64,000 nucleotides of DNA. It comes from Kitasatospora phosalacinea (GTDB lineage: Bacteria; Actinomycetota; Actinomycetes; Streptomycetales; Streptomycetaceae). The translations under genes and the position numbers were made by a program. The notes beneath the pieces are model-generated. The model was not told the origin of the DNA and made no database searches. It saw only the letters and a program-made list of their open reading frames with translations. The stretch is from NCBI RefSeq assembly GCF_000716545.1, contig NZ_JNWZ01000032.1, positions 12,463 through 76,462 on the forward strand, read 5' to 3'. Every line of letters begins with the position of its first letter. Within the stretch, counting starts at the first letter, position 1. Shown piece by piece: positions 8,628 to 17,590 of the stretch.

Positions 8628-9875
8628 TCACACCGTCCGGTCGCGCCCCGCGCCCCAGCCGGCCACCGCCGCGACCGCGGCCAGCACCAGCAGCACCAGC
8701 AGCGTCGCGTCCCAGCCGCCGGTCAGCTGGTGCAGCGCGCCCGCGCCGACCGGGCCGGCCGCCGCCACCAGGTAGCCGACCGCCTGGCTCATCCCGCCCA
8801 GCCGGGCCGCGCCCGCCACGCTGTCGGTGCGCAGCACGATGAACGCCAGGCCCAGGCCCAGCGAGCCGCCCTGCGCCAGGCCGAGCACCGCCGCCGAGAA
8901 CCACGCCCCGGACACCGGCGCCAGCAGCAGCCACAGCACGCCCGCGCCGTTCAGCCCGGCCATCACCAGCGCCAGGCCGCGCTGCCGGGTCATCCGGCCC
9001 GCCAGCAGCGGCACCAGGAACGCGCCGACCACCTGCACCAGGTTGCTGAACGCGAACACCAGGCCCGCCTCGCCGCGCGGCATCCCGTGATCGGCCAGGA
9101 CCGTCGGCATCCACGCCACCAGGGTGTACACCAGCAGCGAGGAGATGCCCATGAACACGCTGATCTGCCAGGCCAGCGCGGACTTCCACGGGCTGCTGAC
9201 GACCGCCTTCGCGGGCACCGCCGGGGCGACCCGCAGCGGCACCGTGCGCTCCTGCCGGGCCTTCAGCACCTGCGGCAGCCAGGCCACCGCGGCGACCAGC
9301 GCCAGCACCGACCAGGCGCCCAGCGAGGCCCGCCAGCCGCCGCCCAGCGCGTGCTCCAGCGGCACCGACAGGGCGGCCGCCATGGTCGCGCCGACCAGCA
9401 TGGTGGTCGAGTAGACGCCGGTCATCATGGCGGCCTTGTGCGGGAACTCCCGCTTCACCAGGCCGGGCATCGACACGTTCAGCACCGCGATCGCCACGCC
9501 GATCACCACGCAGCCCGCGTACAGCGCCGCCACCGAGGGCAGCACCCGCAGCAGCACGCCCGCGCCCAGCGCCAGCACCGCGCCCAGCACCACCCGCTCG
9601 GTGCCGAAGCGCCGGGTCAGCCGGGGCGTCAGCGGCGCGCCCACGCCCTGGAACAGCACCGGCACGGTGGTGATCAGACCGCTCGCGGTGGCGGACAGGC
9701 CGAAGGTCCGCTGGATCTCCACGACCATCGGCGAGACCGCCGCCAGGCAGGCCCGCATGTTCAGGGCGACCAGGACGATCCCGGCCAGCAGCAGGAGGGG
9801 ATGGGCGAAGCGGGCGGCGGTCCGGGTACCGGCCTCCTGGTCGAGGGCGGGCTGGACGGCACGGGTGACGGACAT
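8628..9875 (-). CDS. MFS transporter, CynX/NimT-like
   Basis: A 415-residue transporter with about twelve hydrophobic helices. The first helix region reads VALNMRACLAAVSPMVVEIQ, characteristic of the CynX/NimT (cyanate or 2-nitroimidazole permease) branch of the major facilitator superfamily. The inter-domain motif RRFGTERVVLGA fits the loop between helices two and three. It lies 77 bases downstream of a GntR/FCD regulator on the same strand, which probably controls it. The true substrate is unknown: members of this branch transport small organic anions or export drugs. Confidence 0.82.
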   Translation of the reverse strand: MSVTRAVQPALDQEAGTRTAARFAHPLLLLAGIVLVALNMRACLAAVSPMVVEIQRTFGLSATASGLITTVPVLFQGVGAPLTPRLTRRFGTERVVLGAVLALGAGVLLRVLPSVAALYAGCVVIGVAIAVLNVSMPGLVKREFPHKAAMMTGVYSTTMLVGATMAAALSVPLEHALGGGWRASLGAWSVLALVAAVAWLPQVLKARQERTVPLRVAPAVPAKAVVSSPWKSALAWQISVFMGISSLLVYTLVAWMPTVLADHGMPRGEAGLVFAFSNLVQVVGAFLVPLLAGRMTRQRGLALVMAGLNGAGVLWLLLAPVSGAWFSAAVLGLAQGGSLGLGLAFIVLRTDSVAGAARLGGMSQAVGYLVAAAGPVGAGALHQLTGGWDATLLVLLVLAAVAAVAGWGAGRDRTV

Positions 9876-9952
9876 GGCTGGGCTGACTCTCTGTGCTCTG
9901 GTGCTGTTCTACGTGGACGGCGGTCGCGGGGACGGCGGGAGCGGGCCCCGCG

Positions 9953-10696
9953 TCACTTCCGCGCGGCGATCGCGGCGAGCAGCTGCTCCACCGCCGCCGT
10001 CGGCTCCGCCAGCAGGGCCCGGCAGGCCGCCTCGGCGCGCTCCGGGTCCCGGCTCTCGATCGCGTCGACCAGCGCCGCGTGGGTGGCGATCGCCACCTCG
10101 GGCATGTCGTGGTCGCCGAACGCGGTGCGCATCGACTCCCGCACCGAGGCCCCGAAGTACCGGTACACCTCGGTCAGCGCCGGGTTGTGCGCGGCCTCCA
10201 CCACGGCCGTGTGGAACTCCAGGTCGTGCTCGACGGTGGCTTCCCGGCCGGCCCGCTCGGGGTGCGCGGCCATCACCTCGGCCTCCCGCGCCAGCGCCGC
10301 CCGCATCCGGGCCAGGTCCTCCGGGGTGTGCCGCTCGGCGGCCAGCCGGGCCGCCTCGGTCTCCAGCGCGGCCCGCACCTCCAGCACGTCCCGCACCCCC
10401 GAACGCTGCACCCCGCGCAGCACCGCCGCCGGGTCACTGGTCGACCGGACGAACGTGCCCTCCCCCTGCCGCGACACCAGCATCCCCGCGTGCACCAGCA
10501 CCCGGATCGCCTCCCGCACCGTGTTGCGCCCCACCTGCAGCCGCTCCGCGAGCTCGTGCTCGGTCGGGATCCGCGCCCCCACCGCCCAGACCCCGGACGC
10601 CAGTTGCTCCCGCAGCTGCTCGATCGCGACATCCACCAACGACCGCCGCCCCGCCGCCTGCAACCCCTCCACGCCCGGGCTCCTCTCCACGCTCAC
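9953..10696 (-). CDS. GntR-family (FadR/FCD) transcription regulator
   Basis: The N-terminal winged helix-turn-helix includes HELAERLQVGRNTVREAIRV at about residues 45-65, followed by the wing RQGEGTFVR. The C-terminal half is an all-helical FCD ligand-binding domain with metal-site-type residues (EHDLEFHTAVVEAAHN), which usually bind a metal and an organic acid. The start is taken as the GTG at 10696. Two direct copies of a 17-base motif lie just upstream, one covering a TAGGAT -10-like element, so autoregulation is likely. The adjacent MFS gene is the expected target. Confidence 0.85.
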   Translation of the reverse strand: MSVERSPGVEGLQAAGRRSLVDVAIEQLREQLASGVWAVGARIPTEHELAERLQVGRNTVREAIRVLVHAGMLVSRQGEGTFVRSTSDPAAVLRGVQRSGVRDVLEVRAALETEAARLAAERHTPEDLARMRAALAREAEVMAAHPERAGREATVEHDLEFHTAVVEAAHNPALTEVYRYFGASVRESMRTAFGDHDMPEVAIATHAALVDAIESRDPERAEAACRALLAEPTAAVEQLLAAIAARK

Positions 10697-10704
10697 CTAC
10701 CTGT

Positions 10705-10744
10705 CCGGTCATCCTACAACCCCTTGCCCGGTCATCCTACAACC
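10705..10744. promoter_or_regulatory. Tandem operator of the GntR regulator
   Basis: CCGGTCATCCTACAACC occurs twice as an exact direct repeat (10705-10721 and 10728-10744), 23 bases apart. Read on the minus strand, each unit is GGTTGTAGGATGACCGG, whose core resembles FadR-type GT-N-AC half-site architecture. The proximal copy contains TAGGAT, a plausible -10 element for the regulator gene. Confidence 0.6.
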
Positions 10745-11315
10745 GGCCACTCCGCGGAACCCGTCCCACCGCGGGCCGCCCGGCGCCGCAGCCCGGGCGA
10801 AGGGCTTCGAGGTGCTCACCGACGGCTACCGGGCCACCCTGCCCGCCGAGCCGGCGGCCGACCTGGAGGAGCGGCTCGGGAAGGTCCTCGAACCGCTGGG
10901 CGTCCCCACCTCCGAGATCCACGTCGAACGGGTCTACCAGCCGCCGCTGCCCGCCCGCTGGTCCGTGATGCTCACCATCGGCGCGGCCGTCGCCCTGCTC
11001 TCCGCGATGACCGCCGTGGCCGGCTCCGCCCAGGAGATCCGCCCCCGGATGCTGCTGCTGCGCGTCATCGGCTTCCCCGGCGGCGTCCAGCGCCGGGTGC
11101 TCGCCGTGCAGGCGGCCGTCATCGTCGGCCTGGCGATGCTCCTCGGCGTGGTCGGCGGCTGGCTGGTGGCCGGCAGCCAGCTCTGGCCGCAGCACATCCC
11201 GGTCACCCTGCCCTGGCCGACGGTCCTGGCCACCGCGTTCGGCGTCACCGCGCTCGCCTCGGCCGCGGCCGCCGCACTGCGCCCGCGCACCGACGCCCGG
11301 CTCAGAGAACGGTGA
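10745..11315 (+). pseudogene. FtsX-like ABC permease, C-terminal remnant
   Basis: An open stretch encodes a charged linker (LPAEPAADLEERLGKVLEPL) and then three or four helices typical of the last FtsX domain of MacB/FtsX-type permeases. These include RPRMLLLRVIGFPGGVQRRV and a final helix ending in ALRPRTDARLRER. A full permease of this type has 400-850 residues. The N-terminal part is missing and is replaced by the divergent GntR gene and its operator. No convincing start with a ribosome-binding site is present; a GTG at 10812 is the only candidate. No partner ATPase is nearby. I read it as the decayed end of a gene cut by a rearrangement. Confidence 0.65.
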
Positions 11316-11791
11316 ACGTCCGCTCGCAGCAATGGAGTTACGGCGGTCGAGGCACGCCGATCGGTCATCCTGGGCACCGCGGGGCCCGCACCGGGCCCCG
11401 CGGCGGACGGGGGAGGACCACGGGACGGGCAAGGGCCGTCGAAGGCCGCCGCACACCGACGACGGCGGGACGGACGGGAGCGGGACGGACGGGAGCGGGA
11501 CGGACGGGCCGCCGGTGCCGGCGGCGCGGGGGCGCGGGGGGTGCGGGCCGAGGCGGCCAGGGCGGTCCTCGGCCCTTCCCAGTCCGGCGTTGCGCGATTC
11601 ACACGGGGGTCCGGGAACCGGCGATCCGCGTACGGGCGTTCCACTGCACGGAGCGTGCCCCGGGCAGTGACTCGGAAATGATCCCTTTGTATGCTCCGCT
11701 CTCCGGCTCCTTCCGTCCGTCGGCCACGACGCGAACGGCGGGGAGCGGCGGCAGAGGCGCCCGACGGCAGCCTCCGGTGAAGGGTGCAGGT
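11316..11791. other. 476-base intergenic region with a short tandem repeat and LCP promoter
   Basis: A 15-base unit GGGACGGACGGGAGC is repeated almost three times from 11467 to 11510. Further on, GTGACT (11667-11672) and TATGCT (11690-11695) are spaced 17 bases apart and could be the promoter of the LCP gene, giving a leader of about 90 bases. I see no gene here. The G-rich antisense frames have no start signals. Confidence 0.5.
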
Positions 11792-13579
11792 ATGACAGGC
11801 CGTAGGGCGGGGGCGTCGGGCGAGGACGCCGGCTGGTGGGAGAACCTCCCCCCGCAGGACGACACCTACCGGCAGGACGCCCCGCAGCGCGACGACATAC
11901 CCGGGCCGACCGTTCCGCGCCGCCGCTCCGGCGGTCACGACGCCGCTCCCGCCGGGGGACGCGCCGAGGCCCGCCGGGCCGCGCAGGGCCGGGGCGGCCG
12001 GCGTCCCGGGGCGGCGGACGCCGAGGCGCCGTCGGGGGGCGGCCGGGCCGAGGCCCGCCGGGCCGCGCAGGGGCGGCCGGCGCAGGGCCGCCGCAAGTCC
12101 CGCCGGACCAAGCGCATCGTGGTCTGGAGCCTGGTCGGCACCAGCGTCGCCGTGGTCGGCACCGGCGGTTTCCTCTACTGGCGGCTGAACGCCAACATCT
12201 CCTCCTGGGACAGCTCGGGCGTCAGCGAGAGCCGTCCGCCGGAGGCGCAGGCCGACGCCAACGGCAACAAGCCGATGAACATCCTGCTGATCGGCTCCGA
12301 CTCGCGCGACGGCGCGAACAAGGACCTCGGCGGCGGGGAGGAGGGCGGCGCCCGCTCCGACACCACGATCCTGCTGCACGTCTACGCCGACCACAAGCAC
12401 GCGGTGGGCGTCTCGTTCCCCCGCGACGCGCTGGTCGACATCCCCAAGTGCATCCTGCCGAACAAGACCTGGGCCAGCCCGCAGTCCAACGTCATGTTCA
12501 ACAGCGCCTACTCGGTGGGCGACTTCAAGCAGGGCAACCCGGCCTGCACCCAGAACACCGTGGAGCAGCTCACCGGGGTGCGGGTCGACCACACCATGGT
12601 GGTCAACTTCGAGGGCTTCTCCGCGATGACCAAGGCGGTCGACGGCGTCCAGGTCTGCCTGCCCAACGACATCTACGAGGGCGACCTCAACCCCAACCTG
12701 AACCACAAGGGCAAGCTGATCTACTCCAAGGGCGTCCAGAAGGTCGAGGGCCAGTCCGCGCTGGACTACGTCCGGCTGCGGCACGGCATCGGCGACGGCT
12801 CGGACGTCGGCCGGATGAAGCGCCAGCAGGCGTTCCTGGCCGCGCTGATCAAGCAGGTCAAGTCGGAGGGCATGAGCCCGACCACGCTGTACCCGCTGGC
12901 CGACGCCGCCACCAAGTCGCTGACCGTGGACGAGGACCTGAACAGCATCCAGAAGCTCACCGACCTGGCGATGACGCTCAAGGGCATCGACCTGCACGAC
13001 ATTAAGTTCATCACCACGCCCTGGCACTACGAGGGCAAGCGGATCGGCCTCAACCACCCCGAGTCCGACCAGCTGTGGGCCGCCCTGCGGGCCGACCGCA
13101 CCCTCGACAACCAGGACGCCGGCGCCGTCGGCGCCTCCCCGGCCCCGGAGCAGAGCGAGAGCGCCGCGCCCGCCGGGTCGGCCGCCCCGCCGGCCGACGG
13201 CACCGGGGTGAAGGTCGCCGTCTACAACGGCACCACCACGAGCGGGCTCGGCACCAAGGCCGCCGCGACGCTGAAGGGCGCCAACTACACCGTCACCTCG
13301 ACGGGCAACGCGGCCAGCCGGAACTACACCACCACGGTGGTCCAGTACGGTTCGGCCGCCCAGAAGGCGCACGCTGAGTCCGTCGCCGCGCTGTTCCCCG
13401 GCGCGAAGGTCGAGGCGGGCGGCGGCGCGGGCGTCACGCTGATCCTCGGCAAGGACTACGCGGCGGGCGGCGGCGGCGCGGCTCCCGCCACCACCGACCC
13501 GGGCCCGGTCTCCTCCGACGTGGCCAAGGAGGCCCGCTCCGCGGACCAGGACGCCTGTTCCGACCTCAGCTTCGGCTGA
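11792..13579 (+). CDS. LytR-CpsA-Psr (LCP) family cell-wall glycopolymer ligase
   Basis: LCP proteins attach teichoic acids or other glycopolymers to peptidoglycan outside the membrane. The protein has a disordered Arg-Ala-rich cytoplasmic tail (1-108), one membrane helix (about 109-131) and an LCP domain with NILLIGSDSRD, GVSFPRDALVDIP and VRLRHGIGDGSDVGRMKRQQ. The conserved arginines that bind the lipid phosphate are present. A C-terminal LytR_C domain starts near VKVAVYNGTTTSGLGTKAA. The tail contains an internal repeat, GGRAEARRAAQGR, at about 55-67 and 83-95. The ATG at 11792 gives the normal N-terminal layout. The frame stays open far upstream only because of base composition. Confidence 0.87.
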   Translation: MTGRRAGASGEDAGWWENLPPQDDTYRQDAPQRDDIPGPTVPRRRSGGHDAAPAGGRAEARRAAQGRGGRRPGAADAEAPSGGGRAEARRAAQGRPAQGRRKSRRTKRIVVWSLVGTSVAVVGTGGFLYWRLNANISSWDSSGVSESRPPEAQADANGNKPMNILLIGSDSRDGANKDLGGGEEGGARSDTTILLHVYADHKHAVGVSFPRDALVDIPKCILPNKTWASPQSNVMFNSAYSVGDFKQGNPACTQNTVEQLTGVRVDHTMVVNFEGFSAMTKAVDGVQVCLPNDIYEGDLNPNLNHKGKLIYSKGVQKVEGQSALDYVRLRHGIGDGSDVGRMKRQQAFLAALIKQVKSEGMSPTTLYPLADAATKSLTVDEDLNSIQKLTDLAMTLKGIDLHDIKFITTPWHYEGKRIGLNHPESDQLWAALRADRTLDNQDAGAVGASPAPEQSESAAPAGSAAPPADGTGVKVAVYNGTTTSGLGTKAAATLKGANYTVTSTGNAASRNYTTTVVQYGSAAQKAHAESVAALFPGAKVEAGGGAGVTLILGKDYAAGGGGAAPATTDPGPVSSDVAKEARSADQDACSDLSFG

Positions 13580-13668
13580 CAACCGGCCCGGGCCCGGCCG
13601 GACCACCCGCCCGTCCACCCGGACCGGCGGGCGGTCCGGGCAGCCCGGCGGTCCGGCGGTCCGGCGGT

Positions 13669-14484
13669 TCAGCGCAGTCCGAACACCCGGTCCAGCACGA
13701 CGGCGACGCCGTCCTCGTCGTTGCCGACCGTCACCTCGTCGGCCACCGCCCGCAGCTGCTCGTGCGCGTTGCCCATCGCGACGCCGTACCCGGCCCAGTG
13801 GAACATCGGCACGTCGTTGGGCATGTCGCCGAAGGCGATGGTCTCGGCGGCGGTGACGCCCAGCCGGCGGGCGGCCAGCGACAGGCCGGTGGCCTTGGTC
13901 AGGCCGAGCGGCAGGAGTTCGACGATGCCCTCGCCGGCCATCGTGATGCCGACCAGCTGGCCGGCCACCGACCAGGCGGCGTGGGCGAGTTGGTCGTCCG
14001 TCAGGTCGGGGTGCTGGATGTACAGCTTGCTGACGGGGGTGGCGAGCAGCTCGTCGGGGGAGACCGACCGCAGCGGCAGCTCGGCGCCGATCCGCAGCCG
14101 GTAGCCGGGCCCGGCGAGCACCTCGCCGTCCAGGCCGTCCTGGTTGGCGGCGACGGCCAGCGGGCCGACCTCGGCCTCGATCTTGGCGAGGGCGACGGCG
14201 GCCAGCTGCCGGTCCAGGGTGACGGAGGTGAGCAGCTTGTGCGCGCCCGCGTCGTAGACCTGGGCGCCCTGCCCGCAGACCGCTATCCCGGTGTACCCGA
14301 TCTCGTCGAGCACCGGCCTGGTCCAGCCGGCCGAGCGGCCGGTGACGATGATGTGCTTCGCCCCGAGCGCGGTGACCGCGCCCAGGGCCTCGCGGGTGCG
14401 GGCGGAGACGATCTCGGCGCTGGTGAGCAGCGTCCCGTCGAGGTCGGTGGCGACCAGCCGGTAGGGCAGGGGGGCGGTGCTCAT
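13669..14484 (-). CDS. HAD superfamily Cof-type phosphatase
   Basis: A cytosolic phosphatase of the Cof/IIB branch of the haloacid dehalogenase superfamily. Motif I is VATDLDGTLLTS (residues about 9-20), with the nucleophile and the acid-base aspartate. Motif II is in IIVTGRSAGW, and motif IV is AFGDMPNDVPMF. The cap lies between them. The length of 271 matches the family. The gene starts 30 bases after serS on the same strand, so they are probably cotranscribed. Typical substrates are sugar phosphates or flavin precursors; the specific one is not predictable. Confidence 0.85.
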   Translation of the reverse strand: MSTAPLPYRLVATDLDGTLLTSAEIVSARTREALGAVTALGAKHIIVTGRSAGWTRPVLDEIGYTGIAVCGQGAQVYDAGAHKLLTSVTLDRQLAAVALAKIEAEVGPLAVAANQDGLDGEVLAGPGYRLRIGAELPLRSVSPDELLATPVSKLYIQHPDLTDDQLAHAAWSVAGQLVGITMAGEGIVELLPLGLTKATGLSLAARRLGVTAAETIAFGDMPNDVPMFHWAGYGVAMGNAHEQLRAVADEVTVGNDEDGVAVVLDRVFGLR

Positions 14485-14514
14485 GGCGCGGAGTGCTCCT
14501 GGACGAAGGGGGGG

Positions 14515-15792
14515 TTACTTGGCGACGGGCTCCAGCACGGCCTTCCCGCCGAGGAAGGGCCGCAGCGCCTCGGGCAGGACCACCGAGCCGTCGGCCCGCT
14601 GGTGGTTCTCCAGCAGCGCGACGATCACCCGGGGGACGGCGACCAGGGTGCCGTTGAGGGTGGCCAGCGGGCGGACGCCCTCGGCGTCGCGCATCCGGAT
14701 GGAGAGCCGGCGGGCCTGGTACTCGGTGGTGTTGGAGGTGGAGGTGACCTCGCGGTACTTGCCCTGGGTCGGCACCCACGCCTCGATGTCGAACTTGCGG
14801 GCGGCCGAGGCGCCGAGGTCGCCGGAGGCGACGTCGATCACCCGGTAGGGCAGCTCCAGCGCGTTCAGGAAGTCCTTCTCCCACTGGAGCAGGCGGCGGT
14901 GCTCGGCCTCGGCGTCCTCGGGGGCGGTGAAGACGAACATCTCCACCTTCTCGAACTGGTGCACCCGGATGATGCCGCGGGTGTCCTTGCCGTAGGTGCC
15001 GGCCTCGCGGCGGAAGCAGGAGGAGAAGCCGGCGTACCGCAGCGGGAGCCGCTCGGCGTCCAGGATCTCGTCCATGTGGTAGGCGGCGAGCGGGACTTCG
15101 CTGGTGCCGACCAGGTAGCGGTCGTCGTCCGCGAGGTAGTACACGTTCTCGGCGGCCTGGCCGAGGAAGCCGGTGCCGTCCATCGCGGCGGGGCGCACCA
15201 GCGCCGGGGTGATCATCGGGGTGAAGCCGGCCGCGGAGGCCTGCGCCATCGCCATGTTGACCAGGGCCAGCTCCAGCAGCGCGCCGGGGCCGGTCAGGTA
15301 GTAGGAGCGGGCGCCGGCCACCTTGGCGCCGCGCTCGGTGTCGATCGCGCCGAGCAGCTGGCCCAGTTCGACGTGGTCGCGGGGCTCGAAGCCCTCGGCG
15401 GCGAAGTCGCGCGGGGTGCCGATCTCCTCCAGCGTGACGAAGTCCTCCTCGCCGCCGACCGGGGCGGCCGGGTCGATCAGGTTGGCCAGCGAGCGCTGCA
15501 GCCGCTCGGCCTCCTCCTTCGCCTCGCCCTGCGCGGCGTCGGCGGCCTTCACCTCGGCGGCCAGCTCCTTGGTGCGGGCCAGCAGGGCGGTCTTCTCCTC
15601 GCCCTTGGCGGCGGCCACCTGCTTGCCGAGCTGCTTCTGCTCGGCGCGCAGTTCGTCGAAGCGGGTGCCGGCCGCGCGGCGGCGTTCGTCGGCGGAGAGC
15701 AGGGCGTCGACCAGGTCGACGTCCTCACCACGGGAGCGCTGCGAGGTGCGCACTCGCTCGGGGTCGTCACGGAGCAGGCGGAGGTCGATCAC
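14515..15792 (-). CDS. serS: Serine-tRNA ligase
   Basis: This enzyme charges tRNA-Ser. The N-terminal coiled coil that binds the tRNA long arm begins [20 protein letters not shown] and runs to about residue 110. The class II core follows with [15 protein letters not shown], the motif 2 region [19 protein letters not shown] and the motif 3 region [19 protein letters not shown]. The length of 425 is normal. The GTG at 15792 is chosen over upstream in-frame codons because translation then starts at the universal MIDLR-type N terminus. A TAGGCT -10 element lies seven bases upstream, which makes the message leaderless. Confidence 0.95.
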   Translation of the reverse strand: MIDLRLLRDDPERVRTSQRSRGEDVDLVDALLSADERRRAAGTRFDELRAEQKQLGKQVAAAKGEEKTALLARTKELAAEVKAADAAQGEAKEEAERLQRSLANLIDPAAPVGGEEDFVTLEEIGTPRDFAAEGFEPRDHVELGQLLGAIDTERGAKVAGARSYYLTGPGALLELALVNMAMAQASAAGFTPMITPALVRPAAMDGTGFLGQAAENVYYLADDDRYLVGTSEVPLAAYHMDEILDAERLPLRYAGFSSCFRREAGTYGKDTRGIIRVHQFEKVEMFVFTAPEDAEAEHRRLLQWEKDFLNALELPYRVIDVASGDLGASAARKFDIEAWVPTQGKYREVTSTSNTTEYQARRLSIRMRDAEGVRPLATLNGTLVAVPRVIVALLENHQRADGSVVLPEALRPFLGGKAVLEPVAK

Positions 15793-15799
15793 GCGCTCC

Positions 15800-15805
15800 A
15801 GCCTA
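15800..15805 (-). promoter_or_regulatory. serS -10 element (leaderless)
   Basis: TAGGCT on the minus strand ends seven bases before the serS GTG. There is no room for a leader RNA, which also argues against a T-box. Confidence 0.55.
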
Positions 15806-15940
15806 CCGGTGGGCGGGGGCGGCTCCGGGACGCCGGTCGGCCGGGCGGCGGGTCGGTCCCTTTTGGGGTCGGCTGTCCGGGAATGTGGCATCCTGTGCCG
15901 CGCGGCCCGGGGAAGGTGCGGTGGAGAGCCGTTCCGGGGC

Positions 15941-16311
15941 TGGGGATAACTCGGCCCTTCCTGTGGATAACCCCGGTGGACGGGCTTCCGGGGGGCGGGT
16001 TATCCACAGGTTCGCGCCGGGGTCTGTGGACGGGGGGAGGCTAAAGGTCCGCAGGCGTCCGATCCGGGAATTCCAGGTTTCAAACCTCGATTCGGCCCCT
16101 CGGGTGAGGGAATTCGCTCGCTCGCCCAGGTGATTTGTCAGCGCGAGGGCGACTCTGGTCCGATAAGTCCATTCCGAGCCCCTAGCAGATGATCTGACCG
16201 GAGCTGTCGGTTTCTTTGCCGTTTTGTCGACTCCGACCGGGGCCTGTGGATAACTGCCCGTCAACTGGGGACGACCGGGCCTGTGGACACCGCCCGCCCG
16301 CCTGTGGATGA
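15941..16311. promoter_or_regulatory. DnaA-box cluster between serS and pheA
   Basis: Three perfect copies of the DnaA box TTATCCACA are present: 15962-15970 and 16245-16253 in reverse orientation, and 16000-16008 forward. One-mismatch copies lie at 15941-15949 (TGGGGATAA), 16282-16290 (TGTGGACAC) and 16303-16311 (TGTGGATGA), and a weaker one at 16025-16033. They fall in two groups separated by about 210 bases that are comparatively AT-rich. Neither dnaA nor dnaN is nearby, so this is not oriC. In Streptomyces coelicolor, high-affinity box clusters outside oriC, notably one called D78, are known to titrate DnaA. Confidence 0.75.
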
Positions 16312-16504
16312 ACCGCCCCGCCCGCCGCCGCACCCGGCCCGGCCGACCGCGCCGCAGGTGAACGGGGCTGCGCCGGGCAGGTGACGTCCGGGCGTGTCGG
16401 AAATGAACGCGGCGGGACCGCGCGCGGCCCCGCCCCGACCCGGACGCGTCCCCCGCCGGAGGGGCCCCGCGGGGCCCCGGAACGGCCCCGGCGGGAACGG
16501 CCGG

Positions 16505-17440
16505 CTACAGCTCCCCGCGCCCGTCCAGGCAGCGCGAGAGCCAGTCCGAGGCGTTCGCGAAGTCCAGGTCGGAGGTGCCGTTGCGGAGCGGGGAGGCGGT
16601 GCCCTTGTCGGCCCGCGGGTAGGAGCCGAGGAAGCGCACCTGCGGGCAGATCCGCTTCAGGCCCATCAGCGCCTCGCTGACCCGCCGCTCGCTGAGGTGC
16701 CCCTCGCAGTCGATCAGGAAGCAGTAGTTGCCCATGCCCTCGCCGGTCGGCCGGGACTCGATCCGCATCAGGTTGATCCCGCGCACCGCGAACTCCTGCA
16801 GCAGCTCCAGCAGCGCGCCCGGGTGGTCCTCCGGCAGCCACACCACCATCGAGGTCTTGTCCCAGCCGGTCGCCGAGGACACCCGCCCCGGCCGGCCCGC
16901 CAGCACGAACCGGGTGGTCGGCGACGCCACGTCGTGGATCTCGTCCGACAGCACCTCCAGGCCGTACAGCTCGGCGGCGAACGCCCCCGCGACCGCCGCG
17001 TCGTAGCGGCCCTCCTGGACCAGCCGGGCCGCCTCCGCGTTGGAGGCCGCCGACTCCCACTGCGCGTCGGGCAGGTGCGCGGCCAGCCAGTGCCGCACCT
17101 GCGGCTGCGCCACCGGGTGTCCGCTGACCGTCTTCACGTCGCCCAGGGCGGTGCCGGGGCGGACCATCACCGCGAACGAGATCGGCAGCAGCACCTCGCG
17201 GTAGATCATCAGCGGGCTGCCGTTGATCAGTTCGTCGCTGGTGGTGGTGACCGCGCCGTCCACCGAGTTCTCGATCGCCACCATCGCGCCCGCGGCCTCG
17301 CCGGCCCGCACCGCGTCCAGCGCCGCCGAGACCGAGGCCACCGGCGTCAGCTCCCGGGTCGCCGCCTCCGGCAGGGTGCGCAGCGCCGCCTCGGTGAAGG
17401 TGCCCGCAGGCCCGAGATAGGTGTAACGGGTCGCCGACAT
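16505..17440 (-). CDS. pheA: Prephenate dehydratase
   Basis: Converts prephenate to phenylpyruvate in phenylalanine synthesis. The catalytic domain begins YLGPAGTFTEAAL and contains AIENSVDGAVTTTSDEL and the substrate-site motif TRFVLAGRPG. A C-terminal ACT domain (about residues 195-275) carries the phenylalanine-binding ESRP motif in MRIESRPTGEG. It is a monofunctional enzyme without a chorismate mutase domain, 311 residues long as in other actinobacteria. The ATG at 17440 has GGAGG five bases upstream. Feedback inhibition by phenylalanine through the ACT domain is expected. Confidence 0.94.
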   Translation of the reverse strand: MSATRYTYLGPAGTFTEAALRTLPEAATRELTPVASVSAALDAVRAGEAAGAMVAIENSVDGAVTTTSDELINGSPLMIYREVLLPISFAVMVRPGTALGDVKTVSGHPVAQPQVRHWLAAHLPDAQWESAASNAEAARLVQEGRYDAAVAGAFAAELYGLEVLSDEIHDVASPTTRFVLAGRPGRVSSATGWDKTSMVVWLPEDHPGALLELLQEFAVRGINLMRIESRPTGEGMGNYCFLIDCEGHLSERRVSEALMGLKRICPQVRFLGSYPRADKGTASPLRNGTSDLDFANASDWLSRCLDGRGEL

Positions 17441-17590
17441 GACCGCCTCCGAACTCACTGCGCCTACGCGTGGGCGCCACTGGCCCACCCCGTCACCATA
17501 GCCACTTTCCCCGCCCCACCCGGCCCCGTTCCGCTCCTCGGGCAGCAGACCGGGGCGGCCGGCCGGCCGTGCGGGCGCCCGGCCCCCTCC

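Noticed and set aside
9893..11791. An N-terminal extension of the LCP protein far upstream of 11792
   Set aside because: The open frame crosses the GntR gene in antisense and gives an Arg-Pro-rich sequence. The ATG at 11792 yields the normal cytoplasmic tail.
10934..14884. A 1,316-codon minus-strand frame across the LCP and HAD genes
   Set aside because: The translation is low in complexity, rich in Arg, Pro and Gly, and matches no fold. The LCP and HAD genes explain the region.
15793..15900. Possible T-box leader upstream of serS
   Set aside because: The -10 element is seven bases before the start codon, which leaves no leader for a T-box, and no T-box sequence is visible.
15941..16311. 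The DnaA-box cluster as the chromosomal origin
   Set aside because: The origin in streptomycetes lies between dnaA and dnaN. Neither gene is here, and the number of boxes is below that of oriC.
15803..16333. A 176-codon minus-strand frame within the DnaA-box region
   Set aside because: The translation shows no fold-like pattern, no start signal is present, and the region is better explained as a regulatory spacer.
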